From: Candidatus Zhuqueibacterota bacterium
Lineage (GTDB): Bacteria; Zhuqueibacterota; Zhuqueibacteria; Residuimicrobiales; Krinioviventaceae
Length of the DNA: 64,000 bases
Direction of reading: 5' to 3'
Assembly (NCBI GenBank): GCA_016928775.1
Contig: JAFGKD010000091.1
Span: 23,770-87,769 of the forward strand
Each line of letters begins with the position of its first letter. Position 1 is the first letter of the stretch. Positions 1 to 10,634 of the stretch are shown one piece after another. The translations under genes and the position numbers were made by a program. The notes beneath the pieces are model-generated. The model was not told the origin of the DNA. It worked only from the letters and a program-made list of their open reading frames with translations, and ran no database searches.

Positions 1-556
1 TGTAATTATCCGTCAAGCCAACTGGCTTTGCAAAAACGGCGTAAGAGTATTGATATTCCATGCCCAGCCCCAGATGGCGTCCCACTAAAAAATCGATCCC
101 GGCGCCAAGATTAAAGCCCCAGCCAGCGCGATCCAGAGGAATTTCGTGACTCTTGGATCCGCTGGGTTGTTCACGCGACCATATTGCCGCAATACCATAC
201 GAAACATAGGGGCTTAGTTTATAGTCAGGTAAAAGCACATATTTAAGATCAAATGACAGATTTCTGAGGGTCACGGATTCAAGGCCGATTTGCATCAGCT
301 CGCGCTGCTGCCATTGCATGAGCGATATTCGCAATGCGTGACTTTTTAAAAAGGGCGATGTGAAGGATATGCCGATAATGGGATCGGCACCATCTACACT
401 TTTGAGCGGTTGATTGGGATATGCATCCAGCGAGCTCGGTTTCCACACGCCATATTCAATGCCGATATTGGCGCGCGAGAGACGGCCCTTTGCAAAGGAG
501 AACGATGCGAGAAAAAGGGCAAATACGAATAAATATTTTATACGAAAGCACGGCAT
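1..556 (-). CDS. Outer-membrane beta-barrel protein, C-terminally truncated by the window edge
   Basis: Reverse-strand reading MPCFRIKYLFVFALFLASFSFAKG... gives a signal peptide followed by alternating beta-barrel-like sequence, open to base 1. Confidence 0.6.
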   Translation of the reverse strand, partial: MPCFRIKYLFVFALFLASFSFAKGRLSRANIGIEYGVWKPSSLDAYPNQPLKSVDGADPIIGISFTSPFLKSHALRISLMQWQQRELMQIGLESVTLRNLSFDLKYVLLPDYKLSPYVSYGIAAIWSREQPSGSKSHEIPLDRAGWGFNLGAGIDFLVGRHLGLGMEYQYSYAVFAKPVGLTDNY

Positions 557-563
557 GCGCACA

Positions 564-935
564 TTAATCTTGATCCGTTCGTGTTTCGGTCGGCGGATTT
601 GTTGTCGCCTGAAATCCGATAGGTTGTGTCCGGGCAGGTTCGCTGATAATTTTAATCTCGCCAAATTGCGCCTCATATTTGCCAATATTGTCCTGCAGCG
701 CCTTGAGTAATGATTTTGTATGCTGCGGTGTCATGATGATTCTGGAATAGACTTTGGTTTTTGGCACGCCGGGCAAAACACGCGTGAAATCAAAAATGAA
801 TTCTGCTGCGGAATGAGAAATAATTGCCAGGTTGGCATACGTGCCTTCAGCTTCCTTTTCACCTAATTGAATATTGACTTGTTGAGGTGGTTGATTGGTA
901 CTCGCCATGTTCGCCTCCATCATTTTATAAAACAC
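564..935 (-). CDS. DUF3467 family protein (start probably at the internal MASTNQ Met)
   Basis: Sequence NIQLGEKEAEGTYANLAIISHSAAEFIFDFTRVLPGVPKTKVYSRIIMTPQHTKSLLKALQDNI is characteristic of DUF3467. Confidence 0.8.
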   Translation of the reverse strand: MFYKMMEANMASTNQPPQQVNIQLGEKEAEGTYANLAIISHSAAEFIFDFTRVLPGVPKTKVYSRIIMTPQHTKSLLKALQDNIGKYEAQFGEIKIISEPARTQPIGFQATTNPPTETRTDQD

Positions 936-1062
936 TAATTATAACAATTTCAGCCTTGAACAGCAATAAAAATTTAAAATTGCGGATCGCTTTAAATAAT
1001 TTTCTTGATTTCGCATGCCTATATCTTTATATTTCTTTTCAATTTATTCAAGACAGTGCGAT

Positions 1063-1929
1063 ATGAAAAATCCATACAAGCGGACAGATGTTTTTGCGTG
1101 TAATTATCAGGGCCATGCGGCGTTCAATCACCGTGTTTCGGTCTACCATGTGATGCGGCAGAAAAAGTGCTATCCACACGGCTGCCTTATGTTCAAGTGG
1201 TCATGTGCTTTAAAAAACAAAGGCAAACGTTGCTACCGTGGTCTCAACTATGTCGGGCGCTTGTGTGAAGGTTGCACGCATTATACGGATGAGAAAATTC
1301 ATTATCAACCCAAAATTATCCTGTCTGGCGCAGCATTTGAAGAATTTCAAAACGAACTGGATGATTTTGACGAGTGGGTGAATGAGAACGAAAATCGCGA
1401 TCTGGAGATATTGTGTGAAATCAGCAGTATCAAGCCATACTTTAAAAAAACAATGAGCGGCGGCAAAGGTCAACTCCGACTCGATGGGTATTTGCTGGTC
1501 ATGCGGCACGGATATATTGGCATCACCGAATTTGATGATTATTTTTACGCCAATATTTCGCCGAACCAACAGGATCGTTTTCGATTTGCCGCGGGTGATA
1601 CATTTGAAGCGACGGGACGAATGAATTTGAATCGTGGCCGTTTGCTCTTCAATAAAGTCTGGTCCGTTACTTTTGAGCATCGCTCAAGCACACCAACCTG
1701 GAACAACAGCAAAGCGCTGGTAGCGCGAGCATCAGCTACCGAATTTTATGTTCAACAGGAAGCGTGCATCCGTTGCGCGCATGGCGCGCTCGTTGACACC
1801 GTGACATATATTGATGGACAGAAACAGTTCAAACGTTCATTGTATTGTCTCAAAGGGATAAAAAATCCCGAGCTTTGCTATATCTCGGCTACAGAAAAAA
1901 TAGATTTATGTGCAAAGCAAAATAATTGA
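1063..1929 (+). CDS. Uncharacterised Cys-rich protein, possible metal-binding plus OB-like segment
   Basis: ORF 1015-1929 with likely start MKNPYKRTD at 1063; many paired Cys near the N-terminus and a C-terminal CIRC...C cluster. Confidence 0.6.
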   Translation: MKNPYKRTDVFACNYQGHAAFNHRVSVYHVMRQKKCYPHGCLMFKWSCALKNKGKRCYRGLNYVGRLCEGCTHYTDEKIHYQPKIILSGAAFEEFQNELDDFDEWVNENENRDLEILCEISSIKPYFKKTMSGGKGQLRLDGYLLVMRHGYIGITEFDDYFYANISPNQQDRFRFAAGDTFEATGRMNLNRGRLLFNKVWSVTFEHRSSTPTWNNSKALVARASATEFYVQQEACIRCAHGALVDTVTYIDGQKQFKRSLYCLKGIKNPELCYISATEKIDLCAKQNN

Positions 1930-1970
1930 ATCAAGGACAAATAATACCGACAGGTAAGTGGAAAGGATTT

Positions 1971-3404
1971 ATGGCAAAAGGAATTACGAAACGATCCGAG
2001 GATTATTCCAAATGGTATCTCGATGTCATTGCTGCGGCGGATCTGGCCGAGCACTCGGCTGTGCGCGGATGCATGGTCATCAAACCTAATGGGTATGCGC
2101 TGTGGGAGAATATACAGCGTCAATTGGACAACATGTTCAAGGAAACCGGGCACGAAAACGCCTATTTTCCGTTATTTATCCCGGAGAGCTTTATTAAAAA
2201 GGAAGCCCAGCATATTAAAGGCTTTTCCCCGGAATTGGCTGTCGTTACCTATGGTGGCGGCAAACAACTTGAAGAACCATTGGTGATTCGTCCGACATCT
2301 GAAACTATCATCTGGTCGACGTATGCCAAATGGATTCAGTCGTATCGCGATTTGCCCATTTTAATCAATCAATGGGCGAATGTGGTGCGCTGGGAAATGC
2401 GCACACGCCTGTTTCTGCGCACCGCCGAATTTCTGTGGCAGGAAGGTCATACGGCACATGCGACCGAGCAGGAAGCCATCGAGGAGACCTTGCTCATTCT
2501 TGATGTTTATCGTCGATTTGCCGAAGAATATCTTGCCGCTCCCGTGTTCACCGGCGTCAAAACTGCGGCGGAACGATTTGCCGGCGCAATTGACACCTAC
2601 TGCATCGAAGCCATGATGCAGGACAAAAAAGCGCTGCAGGGCGGAACGTCACACTATCTTGGTGAAAATTTTGCCAGAGCTTTTGATGTGACCTTTCAGG
2701 ATGAAAATGGTGAAAACAAATATGTCTTCGCCACCAGTTGGGGCGTGTCCACGCGACTGATTGGTGCGCTGATCATGATGCACAGTGACGATAACGGACT
2801 GGTCATCCCGCCGCGCCTGGCGCCGACAAAGGTGGTTTTCATCCCGATTTGGCGTGATGATTCACAAAGTGACATGCTGAAAGCCAAAATTACTGCACTG
2901 ACTGAAGGTTGGAAAGGGCGAATCTCTTTCAAAGTGGATGATCGAGATCAATACCGTCCGGGCTACAAGTTTAATGAATGGGAGAAAAAAGGTGTGCCTA
3001 TTCGCCTTGAGCTCGGACCAAAGGATATAGAAAATAACCAGGTTGTAATGGTACGCCGCGATACCGGCGAAAAGATGTTTGTGTCACAAGAGGGACTACT
3101 CGAACGCGTCGAAAATCTGCTTGCGACGATACAACAGGACATGTTCAATCGAGCGTTGGTCTTTCGCGACGCCAATACGTATGATGAAGATAATTTCGAG
3201 GCATTTCGAAACCGCATCGAAGATCCGGGCGGTTTTTTCTGGGTGCACTGGTGCGGCAGTCCGGCATGTGAGACGCGATTTCAGGACTCGAGCAAGGCCA
3301 CGATTCGCCTCATCCCAATGGGAGAGAGTAAAAAAGAAGACGGTTCGTGTATTGTTTGCGGTCAACCATCGCACACACGTGTTTTGGTTGCCAAGTCCTA
3401 TTAA
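1971..3404 (+). CDS. proS: Prolyl-tRNA synthetase (archaeal/eukaryote-like ProS type 3)
   Basis: [20 protein letters not shown]..., class II motifs, C-terminal CGSPACE...CIVCGQ zinc motif and terminal Tyr; SD-like GGAAAGGA upstream of ATG 1971. Confidence 0.93.
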   Translation: MAKGITKRSEDYSKWYLDVIAAADLAEHSAVRGCMVIKPNGYALWENIQRQLDNMFKETGHENAYFPLFIPESFIKKEAQHIKGFSPELAVVTYGGGKQLEEPLVIRPTSETIIWSTYAKWIQSYRDLPILINQWANVVRWEMRTRLFLRTAEFLWQEGHTAHATEQEAIEETLLILDVYRRFAEEYLAAPVFTGVKTAAERFAGAIDTYCIEAMMQDKKALQGGTSHYLGENFARAFDVTFQDENGENKYVFATSWGVSTRLIGALIMMHSDDNGLVIPPRLAPTKVVFIPIWRDDSQSDMLKAKITALTEGWKGRISFKVDDRDQYRPGYKFNEWEKKGVPIRLELGPKDIENNQVVMVRRDTGEKMFVSQEGLLERVENLLATIQQDMFNRALVFRDANTYDEDNFEAFRNRIEDPGGFFWVHWCGSPACETRFQDSSKATIRLIPMGESKKEDGSCIVCGQPSHTRVLVAKSY

Positions 3405-3461
3405 TTCATTATGTGAGTGTTACGAACACAAACAGTGTTGGTAAGACTGAAGGAGAGCGGT

Positions 3462-3917
3462 ATGTTTAACAAGAAAAAAGAAATCGTCGAGCTGGAAATT
3501 CCCACGCGAGCTATTCGAATTAAAAATGCCAAATGCGTGAATGGCCACAGTTTAATGGATGAAAAAAACCTGATCAATAGCCATCCGTCAATCACAGTTT
3601 TGGCAAAGTACGGCGATCAGGAGGGCCTGATTCATCTTGATCCAGTTTACGGCAGCTTTCAAAATGTATGGGAAATCACGGTACCCAGGGATGAATGCGT
3701 TGAGCTCTTTTGCCCGCATTGCAAGGTATCATTGTCCGAGCATGGTCAAATCTGCGACGAGTGTCTGGCGCCCATGTTTGCGCTTTATCTGCCGCATGGC
3801 GGTATGGTTGAGGCGTGCCTGCGCAATGGCTGCCATCATCATGCACTCAAATTCACAGATTCTGAAGAAATAGCCAAGATTCTGCTCGAAGATCACTATT
3901 TTGACGATATGTTTTAA
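3462..3917 (+). CDS. Uncharacterised zinc-ribbon-like protein
   Basis: AAGGAGAG Shine-Dalgarno before ATG 3462; CPHC...CDEC and C..NGCHHH motifs. Confidence 0.6.
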   Translation: MFNKKKEIVELEIPTRAIRIKNAKCVNGHSLMDEKNLINSHPSITVLAKYGDQEGLIHLDPVYGSFQNVWEITVPRDECVELFCPHCKVSLSEHGQICDECLAPMFALYLPHGGMVEACLRNGCHHHALKFTDSEEIAKILLEDHYFDDMF

Positions 3918-3920
3918 GCC

Positions 3921-4823
3921 ATGCAAAATAATAATTCACATTTCAAATCCGGCTACGTTGCGATAGTCGGACGACCCAATGTCGGCAAGTCGACGCTCAC
4001 CAACGCGATTCTTAAATTCCCGCTTTCTATCATCACGCCAAAGGCGCAAACAACGCGACATCGTATTCTCGGCATTCACACCGAAGAGCACGCACAAATC
4101 ATTTTTTTAGACACACCCGGACTCATCGAACCCAGATACAGGCTGCAGGAATGGATGATGAAAGCAGCAAAATCGGCGCTCAACGATGCCGACATCATAC
4201 TCTTCCTTGTCGAAGCCAATGCAAAACCCGCCACCAAAGATGGTGACATATTGGAAACGTTGCGTTCGCACAATTATAAAATGATCCTGGTTATCAATAA
4301 AATTGACACACTGGACAAGAGAAAAATCCTGCCGCTCATCGACGCTTATCAAAAAATCTATAATTTCGTTGATATTGTGCCCATTTCAGCTTTGTTGGGC
4401 GACAACCTTGATGACTTGAAAAAAAGTATTCTCGAGAATCTGCCCGGCGGCGTACCGTTTTTCCCCGAGGATATGATAACCGAGCGCCCGGAACGTTTTT
4501 TCGTCTGCGAGCTTGTTCGTGAACAGATTTTTTATAACTTTAGTGAAGAACTGCCTTTTTCGACGGCTGTTGTCATTGATGAATTTCGGGAACGCGAAGG
4601 CCATAAGGATTATATCAAAGCGCGCATTATTGTCGAGCGGCAATCACAAAAAAAAATCATTATCGGAAAAGGTGGGCAGGCAATACGAAAAATTGGCCAG
4701 AACGCCAGGCAGGAAATCGAAAAGTTCCTGGGACGCCCGGTTTACCTCGAGCTTTTCGTCGCTGTCCGGGAAAAGTGGCGAAAGAAGGACATCTTTTTGA
4801 AAGAATTTGGCTACGATCTATAA
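3921..4823 (+). CDS. era: GTPase Era
   Basis: GRPNVGKSTL, DTPG and NKID G motifs plus C-terminal KH domain (IIVERQSQKKIIIGKGGQAIRKIG). Confidence 0.95.
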   Translation: MQNNNSHFKSGYVAIVGRPNVGKSTLTNAILKFPLSIITPKAQTTRHRILGIHTEEHAQIIFLDTPGLIEPRYRLQEWMMKAAKSALNDADIILFLVEANAKPATKDGDILETLRSHNYKMILVINKIDTLDKRKILPLIDAYQKIYNFVDIVPISALLGDNLDDLKKSILENLPGGVPFFPEDMITERPERFFVCELVREQIFYNFSEELPFSTAVVIDEFREREGHKDYIKARIIVERQSQKKIIIGKGGQAIRKIGQNARQEIEKFLGRPVYLELFVAVREKWRKKDIFLKEFGYDL

Positions 4824-4842
4824 AATGAAATTGGGGTAACAT

Positions 4843-6504
4843 GTGACACACAATGTGAATAAAACCGGTTTTGCGTTCATTCGATATATCAGCTCCGTTA
4901 TCTTTATTTTAGCGGTCTCGATCTTTTTTTCCTGTTCCACTATTTCTTTCCAGCAACGGCAGCCCCTCAGCCCGATTGTTCGCGTCGGCATCATATTGAA
5001 TGCGGAGGAGATCGAGTTTCAGCCAAATGCCAGGATGACCATCACGCCAAAACAGGACGGCAAAAAGTATCGCAGCGATCAGACCGATGTGTGGTCGGTC
5101 CGCGTCAATAAAAAATCGGTCTCGACTTCGCCTTACCGCCTGTTACTCGGTGAATTTAAAACAAAGTCGGATGCAAAAAAGGCGAACAAAACATTTCAAG
5201 AGCAAAAGATAAAAACCGAAATTGTGCAGAGGGGCAATGAACTATGGTTTGGCGGCAAACTCATTGCCGGTTCTTCTTCATTCCGATTGTTAGTCGCACA
5301 GACCTTTGAAAGCAAAAAGCAGGCTGAGGATGTTCAGCGCGGCCACATCGCTTTCAAAGACGCCAGCGTGATCCCGGGTGATGATCCCCTCACCGGCGAG
5401 CTCATTCTCATTTCACCAAAGGGTGAGCACCTGACCGTCAAAGACGCGGTGCGGCTATCCGACGCTCCTTTTACCATTCACAATGTCAAAGTTGGAGAGG
5501 GATACCACTGGTCTCGCCAGGAAGAGCGCACCTACCATGGCGAACTCGAAATTCGCATCAACAAGGACGGCAATCTTGTCGCGATCAATGTCTTGCCGTT
5601 GGAGCAGTATTTGTTGGGCGTGTTGCCCGGTGAAATGTCAGCGACCTTTCCACTTGAAGCGCTGAAAGCGCAGGCCATCGCGGCTCGCACCTACTTTTTG
5701 CATAACTTTGATCGCGTGCACCAGGATGATCCATTCGATGTGTGCGCAGATGTCCATTGTCAGGTTTATATCGGTGCAACTGAAAGTGAAGACAAAATAA
5801 TAAAAGCAGTACGCGAAACGCGCGGACTGGTATTGATGCATAATGACATGTTGTGTTCAACTCCCTTTTCCGCCATGTGTGGAGGCCACACTGAAGATTC
5901 CGGCAATGTCTGGAGCAGCGAAACGATTCCCTATCTGCGCGGTTCATTTGATATCGAAAATCCCGAACGGATTGAGAGCAAATTTGATTTATCACAGGAA
6001 GATAATGCCCGGAAATGGATAGAGTCCTTGCCGGAAGTTTTTTGCAACATTAAAAAGAGTGATTCCCCGCCCTATGCAAATTATGCAACAAAATACTTTC
6101 GTTGGGAAATGTCGTTTACACGCCAGGAATTGCAAGCCAATATCGAAAGTTATACAGGGCAAAAATTCGGGGACTTAATAGATATGCGCGCCAAATCGCG
6201 CGGCGTGTCCGGGCGCATCATCGAGTTGGAGATTGTCGGCAGTGCCAACCGTCTGACGATCGGAAAAGAACTGCGCATCCGCAAAGCCCTTTCCCCCACA
6301 ACACTGTATAGCGCGTGCATTGTCTTTGATAAAATTGGCACTAAAAACGGGCTGCCAACAGCATTTCTCATCAAAGGAGCTGGATGGGGACACGGAGTCG
6401 GGATGTGCCAAATCGGAGCGGCGATCAGGGCGGAGAAAGGTTTTGATGCCAATGAGATTCTCAGCTTTTATTATAAAGGCACGCGAATCAAACAATTATA
6501 TTGA
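4843..6504 (+). CDS. SpoIID/LytB-domain lipoprotein with SPOR-like repeats
   Basis: Lipobox-like FFSCS; SpoIID signature LPLEQYLLGVLPGEMSATFPLEALKAQAIAARTY and GHGVGMCQIGA; GTG start at 4843. Confidence 0.85.
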   Translation: MTHNVNKTGFAFIRYISSVIFILAVSIFFSCSTISFQQRQPLSPIVRVGIILNAEEIEFQPNARMTITPKQDGKKYRSDQTDVWSVRVNKKSVSTSPYRLLLGEFKTKSDAKKANKTFQEQKIKTEIVQRGNELWFGGKLIAGSSSFRLLVAQTFESKKQAEDVQRGHIAFKDASVIPGDDPLTGELILISPKGEHLTVKDAVRLSDAPFTIHNVKVGEGYHWSRQEERTYHGELEIRINKDGNLVAINVLPLEQYLLGVLPGEMSATFPLEALKAQAIAARTYFLHNFDRVHQDDPFDVCADVHCQVYIGATESEDKIIKAVRETRGLVLMHNDMLCSTPFSAMCGGHTEDSGNVWSSETIPYLRGSFDIENPERIESKFDLSQEDNARKWIESLPEVFCNIKKSDSPPYANYATKYFRWEMSFTRQELQANIESYTGQKFGDLIDMRAKSRGVSGRIIELEIVGSANRLTIGKELRIRKALSPTTLYSACIVFDKIGTKNGLPTAFLIKGAGWGHGVGMCQIGAAIRAEKGFDANEILSFYYKGTRIKQLY

Positions 6505-6540
6505 TCCCTGCATATAAATTATTTTGCGCCGCACTTGTCG

Positions 6541-7440
6541 ATGAACTCACCACAACACATTCTCTTCGTTTTTATTGACGGGCTTGGGATCGGTCCAAAG
6601 GATATGGCGATCAATCCTTGTTGCTTTTCCGCACACTATTTTTGTCACTTTCTGGAAGAATTTTTCCCCAAGCCGGTTGATCCGCACGGTTATGTCGTTG
6701 GGCTCGACGCCGGCCTTGATACGCCCGGTTTGCCGCAAAGCGCCACAGGGCAAACAGCATTGCTCACCGGGGTCAATGCGGCCAAACTATTGAATAGACA
6801 TTTAAATGGTTTTCCTAACCATAAATTACGTGATGTCATCCAGCAACATTCCATTCTCAAATGGTTTGTGGAGCGTGGCTACAACGCCGCTTTTTTGAAC
6901 ACGTTTCGTCCACCCTTTTTTGATTACGATCCGCATGATATCATCAATTTTCTCTCGGTCACCAGTGTAACAAATCTCGTCGCCGGACTGCCGTTTTTTG
7001 GGCTCGATGATCTGAGGAACGAAAAATCGGTTTATCAGGACATTCTTGGCGAGGCATTGCGCGATCTGAATTTTGATGTGCCACAGTTTTCTCCGGAAAA
7101 GGCAGGAGAAATCATTGGCCAAGAGGCGCAAAATTACCATTTCGCCCTGTTCGAATATTTCCAAACCGACAGAGCCGGTCATTCACAAGACATGCAGAGG
7201 GCGCGCCAATTACTCGATATTCTCGAACGATTTCTTGTCTCGGTGCTACAGCACACAAATTTGAATAACACTTTGGTTTTGGTCACCAGTGATCATGGTA
7301 ATATCGAAGACCTTTCCAGGAAAAGTCACACGCGTAATCCAGTGATGACCTTGCTCTTTGGCGCTCAAGCCGAGTATGTTGCGACGACCATTCACTCCAT
7401 CCTAGATATTTATCCTGGAATCACATCATTCTTTGAATAA
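6541..7440 (+). CDS. Alkaline-phosphatase superfamily metalloenzyme (phosphoglycerate-mutase-like)
   Basis: FVFIDGLGIG, SATGQTALLTG and TSDHGNIEDLSRKSHTRNPV motifs. Confidence 0.75.
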   Translation: MNSPQHILFVFIDGLGIGPKDMAINPCCFSAHYFCHFLEEFFPKPVDPHGYVVGLDAGLDTPGLPQSATGQTALLTGVNAAKLLNRHLNGFPNHKLRDVIQQHSILKWFVERGYNAAFLNTFRPPFFDYDPHDIINFLSVTSVTNLVAGLPFFGLDDLRNEKSVYQDILGEALRDLNFDVPQFSPEKAGEIIGQEAQNYHFALFEYFQTDRAGHSQDMQRARQLLDILERFLVSVLQHTNLNNTLVLVTSDHGNIEDLSRKSHTRNPVMTLLFGAQAEYVATTIHSILDIYPGITSFFE

Positions 7441-7818
7441 ATCAAAGTCTCTTGTTGTTTTAAGCAGTAAGCTGATTGATCGAAATATCTCTTTCGTTTG
7501 CTGGCTTGTATTCCCCGGGGCTACCAGGTACTAAATCAGCTTTTTATTGTTACGCTTATTGGAAGCCAGAACAAAAGGAATTCGCACATTGCCACATGCC
7601 GCGGGAACATTTTGGATTTGATATCCCACCCAACTACCCTCACGCGAGCCGGTGTTGCAGGTTGTCCGGCTCGCGATCTTTTATACCTCGCCAACATATC
7701 GCAAGATTTGGGTTTTGCGAATTTTCGCCAAAAACGTTGACTTTTAGCCGAATTGTTAATAAATTTGCCGCTTAAAATTGTAAACAATAAACAGGACTCA
7801 TAAAATTAAGGAGAAGCG
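7441..7818. other. Long intergenic/5' region upstream of hppA with strong hairpins
   Basis: 378 bp without a recognisable CDS; perfect 10-bp stem CGCGAGCCGG/CCGGCTCGCG (7643-7652/7666-7675) and TCGCAA/TTGCGA (7699-7704/7715-7720). Confidence 0.5.
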
Positions 7819-10029
7819 ATGTCAATACCTCTATTTTGGATTGTTCCTGCTGCATCTGTGTTAGCTCTCTTCTTTGCCTTTTTCTTTTTTCGCAAAATGA
7901 TGGCGGAAAGTGAGGGCACGGAGACGATGAAGAAAATTGCACAGCACGTTCGCACCGGCGCCATGGCCTATCTGAAGCAACAGTACAAAATTGTGGCAAT
8001 CGTATTTGCCGTGTTAACGGCTTTATTTGCTATCATGGCTTATTTGGGCTTCCAGAACGGCTGGGTATGGTTTGCATTCTTGACTGGTGGTTTCTTCTCC
8101 GCTTTAGCGGGCTTTTTTGGCATGAAAACCGCCACCCATGCCAGCGCCCGAACCGCCAATGCCGCACGCAATTCTTTGAACGCCGGTTTACAAGTTGCAT
8201 TTCGCTCCGGCGCTGTGATGGGTCTGGTCGTCGTCGGATTGGCATTGTTGGATATTTCGTTGTGGTTCATTGTTCTCAATGTTTTTGTAAACGAGGCCAA
8301 CACCGCGCACAAATTGGCCATGATCACCACCACAATGCTGACTTTTGGCATGGGTGCCTCGACCCAGGCGTTGTTTGCTCGTGTTGGCGGCGGTATCTAC
8401 ACCAAAGCAGCCGATGTCGGTGCCGACCTTGTTGGCAAGGTAGAAGCCGGCATCCCGGAAGATGATCCGCGGAATCCGGCGACGATTGCTGATAATGTTG
8501 GCGATAATGTCGGTGATGTTGCCGGAATGGGTGCGGACTTGTACGAGTCATACGCTGGTTCCATACTCGCCACTGCTGCCCTTGGAGCGGCCGCTTTTGC
8601 TGCCAATACTTCTGTTCAACTCAAAGCCGTATTGGCACCAATGACCATTGCGGCAGTGGGTACAATCTTGTCTATTATTGGTATCTTTGCTGTTCGCACG
8701 AAGGAAGATGCCTCGCAAAAACAACTGCTCAAAGCTCTTGGTCGCGGTATCAATCTCAGTTCCATTCTTATTGTAATCCTGTCCGCGGTTATCATCCACG
8801 TATTGGGATTGCCAAATCCCTGGGGTGTTTGGATGGCCATTGTTTTTGGTTTGCTGACCGGCTGGCTTATCGGCAAAGAAACCGAATATTTCACCTCTGA
8901 AGCATATCCACCGACACGTAATATCGCTGACAACGCAAATACCGGTCCAGCCACCGTCATTATCGCGGGCATTGGAACGGGTATGTTGTCCACAGCATTT
9001 CCGGTCCTGACGATTGTGGTCGGAACGATTTTGGCCTTTCTCTCTGCAGCCGGGTGGCCTGTTGGGCAAGAACTTATGCGTCCCGAAGTTGTCTCTTCCG
9101 GACTGTATGGTATTGGTATTGCAGCAGTCGGTATGTTGTCGACGCTGGGTATTACCCTGGCAACGGATGCCTATGGTCCCATCGCCGACAATGCCGGCGG
9201 CAATGCAGAAATGAGTCATCTGGGACCCGAGGTTCGCAAGCGTACGGATGCGCTGGATTCACTGGGCAACACCACCGCAGCAACCGGCAAGGGATTTGCC
9301 ATTGGGTCAGCCGCATTGACGGCGCTCGCACTGCTGGCCTCTTACGTCGAGGAGCTGAAGATTGGCCTGCATCGTCTGCCGGAAAAAATGGCCGAATTCG
9401 AGAGCTTTCTCGGCAAGTCTCTCGATAGCGCCACCCTCATGGATTTTATGGAGTATTATAACGTTACGTTGATGAACCCCAAAGTCCTGCTCGGTATGTT
9501 CATCGGCTCCATGATGGCCTTTGTGTTCTGCGGGCTCACCATGAATGCCGTGGGGCGCGCCGCTGCCAGCATGGTGGAAGAAGTACGGCGTCAATTCCGC
9601 GAAATCAAGGGCATTATGGAAGGCGAAACCGAACCCGATTACGCTTCCTGCGTTGCTATTTCGACACGCGGCGCACAACGCGCGATGATGGTGCCATCCC
9701 TGCTTGCCATTGCTGCACCCATTGCTATGGGACTCGTTTTTGGCGTCAGTGGTGTTATGGGGCTGTTGACAGGTGGTTTGGCTGCCGGTTTTGTGTTAGC
9801 TGTTTTTATGGCCAATGCCGGTGGCGCCTGGGATAACGCCAAAAAATACATCGAAAGTGGCGCGCATGGCGGCAAAGGCTCTCCCGCGCACAAAGCTGCT
9901 GTTACTGGCGATACGGTCGGCGATCCTTTCAAAGATACATCCGGACCCAGTTTGAACATCCTTATCAAATTGATGAGCATGGTGTCAATCGTTATGGCCG
10001 GCTTGACCGTTGCCTGGTCGCTACTATAA
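7819..10029 (+). CDS. hppA: Membrane-bound pyrophosphatase (ion-translocating), K+-dependent type by motif
   Basis: [57 protein letters not shown]; multiple TM helices. Confidence 0.95.
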   Translation: MSIPLFWIVPAASVLALFFAFFFFRKMMAESEGTETMKKIAQHVRTGAMAYLKQQYKIVAIVFAVLTALFAIMAYLGFQNGWVWFAFLTGGFFSALAGFFGMKTATHASARTANAARNSLNAGLQVAFRSGAVMGLVVVGLALLDISLWFIVLNVFVNEANTAHKLAMITTTMLTFGMGASTQALFARVGGGIYTKAADVGADLVGKVEAGIPEDDPRNPATIADNVGDNVGDVAGMGADLYESYAGSILATAALGAAAFAANTSVQLKAVLAPMTIAAVGTILSIIGIFAVRTKEDASQKQLLKALGRGINLSSILIVILSAVIIHVLGLPNPWGVWMAIVFGLLTGWLIGKETEYFTSEAYPPTRNIADNANTGPATVIIAGIGTGMLSTAFPVLTIVVGTILAFLSAAGWPVGQELMRPEVVSSGLYGIGIAAVGMLSTLGITLATDAYGPIADNAGGNAEMSHLGPEVRKRTDALDSLGNTTAATGKGFAIGSAALTALALLASYVEELKIGLHRLPEKMAEFESFLGKSLDSATLMDFMEYYNVTLMNPKVLLGMFIGSMMAFVFCGLTMNAVGRAAASMVEEVRRQFREIKGIMEGETEPDYASCVAISTRGAQRAMMVPSLLAIAAPIAMGLVFGVSGVMGLLTGGLAAGFVLAVFMANAGGAWDNAKKYIESGAHGGKGSPAHKAAVTGDTVGDPFKDTSGPSLNILIKLMSMVSIVMAGLTVAWSLL

Positions 10030-10049
10030 GGGCAAATAAATCTGGTTTG

Positions 10050-10082
10050 AAAAGGGCGCTTGGTTTTCCAATCGCCCTTTTT
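10050..10082. terminator. Bidirectional intrinsic terminator between convergent hppA and rhaM-like gene
   Basis: AAAAGGGCG ... CGCCCTTTTT hairpin between stops at 10029 (+) and 10085 (-). Confidence 0.75.
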
Positions 10083-10084
10083 CG

Positions 10085-10399
10085 TTATTCCAAGTAAAAC
10101 ATTTCAACCAGAGGTATCACAACGGGCGATATGTCTGCATTTGTCTCCATAATGTCCGCCATATATTTCCACCATCGTCGCATCACCGGATGGTCCGCAA
10201 GGCGAGAGGGATCGTAATCATCATTGACCTTTTGCGATGCATACAGTATGTTTGTTTGTTCATCAAGATAAATAACGTAATCCGAAATTCCCGAGGTTTT
10301 GAGAAGCGCCTCGAGCTCGGGCCACAGGTTTTGATGCCGTCGCTTGTATTCATTTTGAAATCCCGATTTGAGAATCATTTTAAAGCCGATCCTTTTCAT
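10085..10399 (-). CDS. rhaM: L-rhamnose mutarotase family protein
   Basis: 104 aa; [54 protein letters not shown]. Confidence 0.85.
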   Translation of the reverse strand: MKRIGFKMILKSGFQNEYKRRHQNLWPELEALLKTSGISDYVIYLDEQTNILYASQKVNDDYDPSRLADHPVMRRWWKYMADIMETNADISPVVIPLVEMFYLE

Positions 10400-10634
10400 G
10401 GCAAAGACTCCTTTGTTAGAGAATTGACCGGCAAATATACGAATGTTTAACTTTGAACAAAAGCAATGCCGGAATTGTCATTGACAAAGATATTCTTTAT
10501 ATTAATGAATGTAGACCAAAAATACCCTCGAGGCAAAAAAAGATATTAGCTATTCGCCTGTAAGATCGTTATGTTTTTTATGCCAGGCAAAAAGTCGGAA
10601 AGAGTTTTTTTACCATTTAAGAGGAGATAAAACT

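Noticed and set aside
8548-9219. 223-aa minus-strand ORF inside hppA
   Set aside because: Fully antisense to a strongly recognised membrane pyrophosphatase; low-complexity shadow translation.
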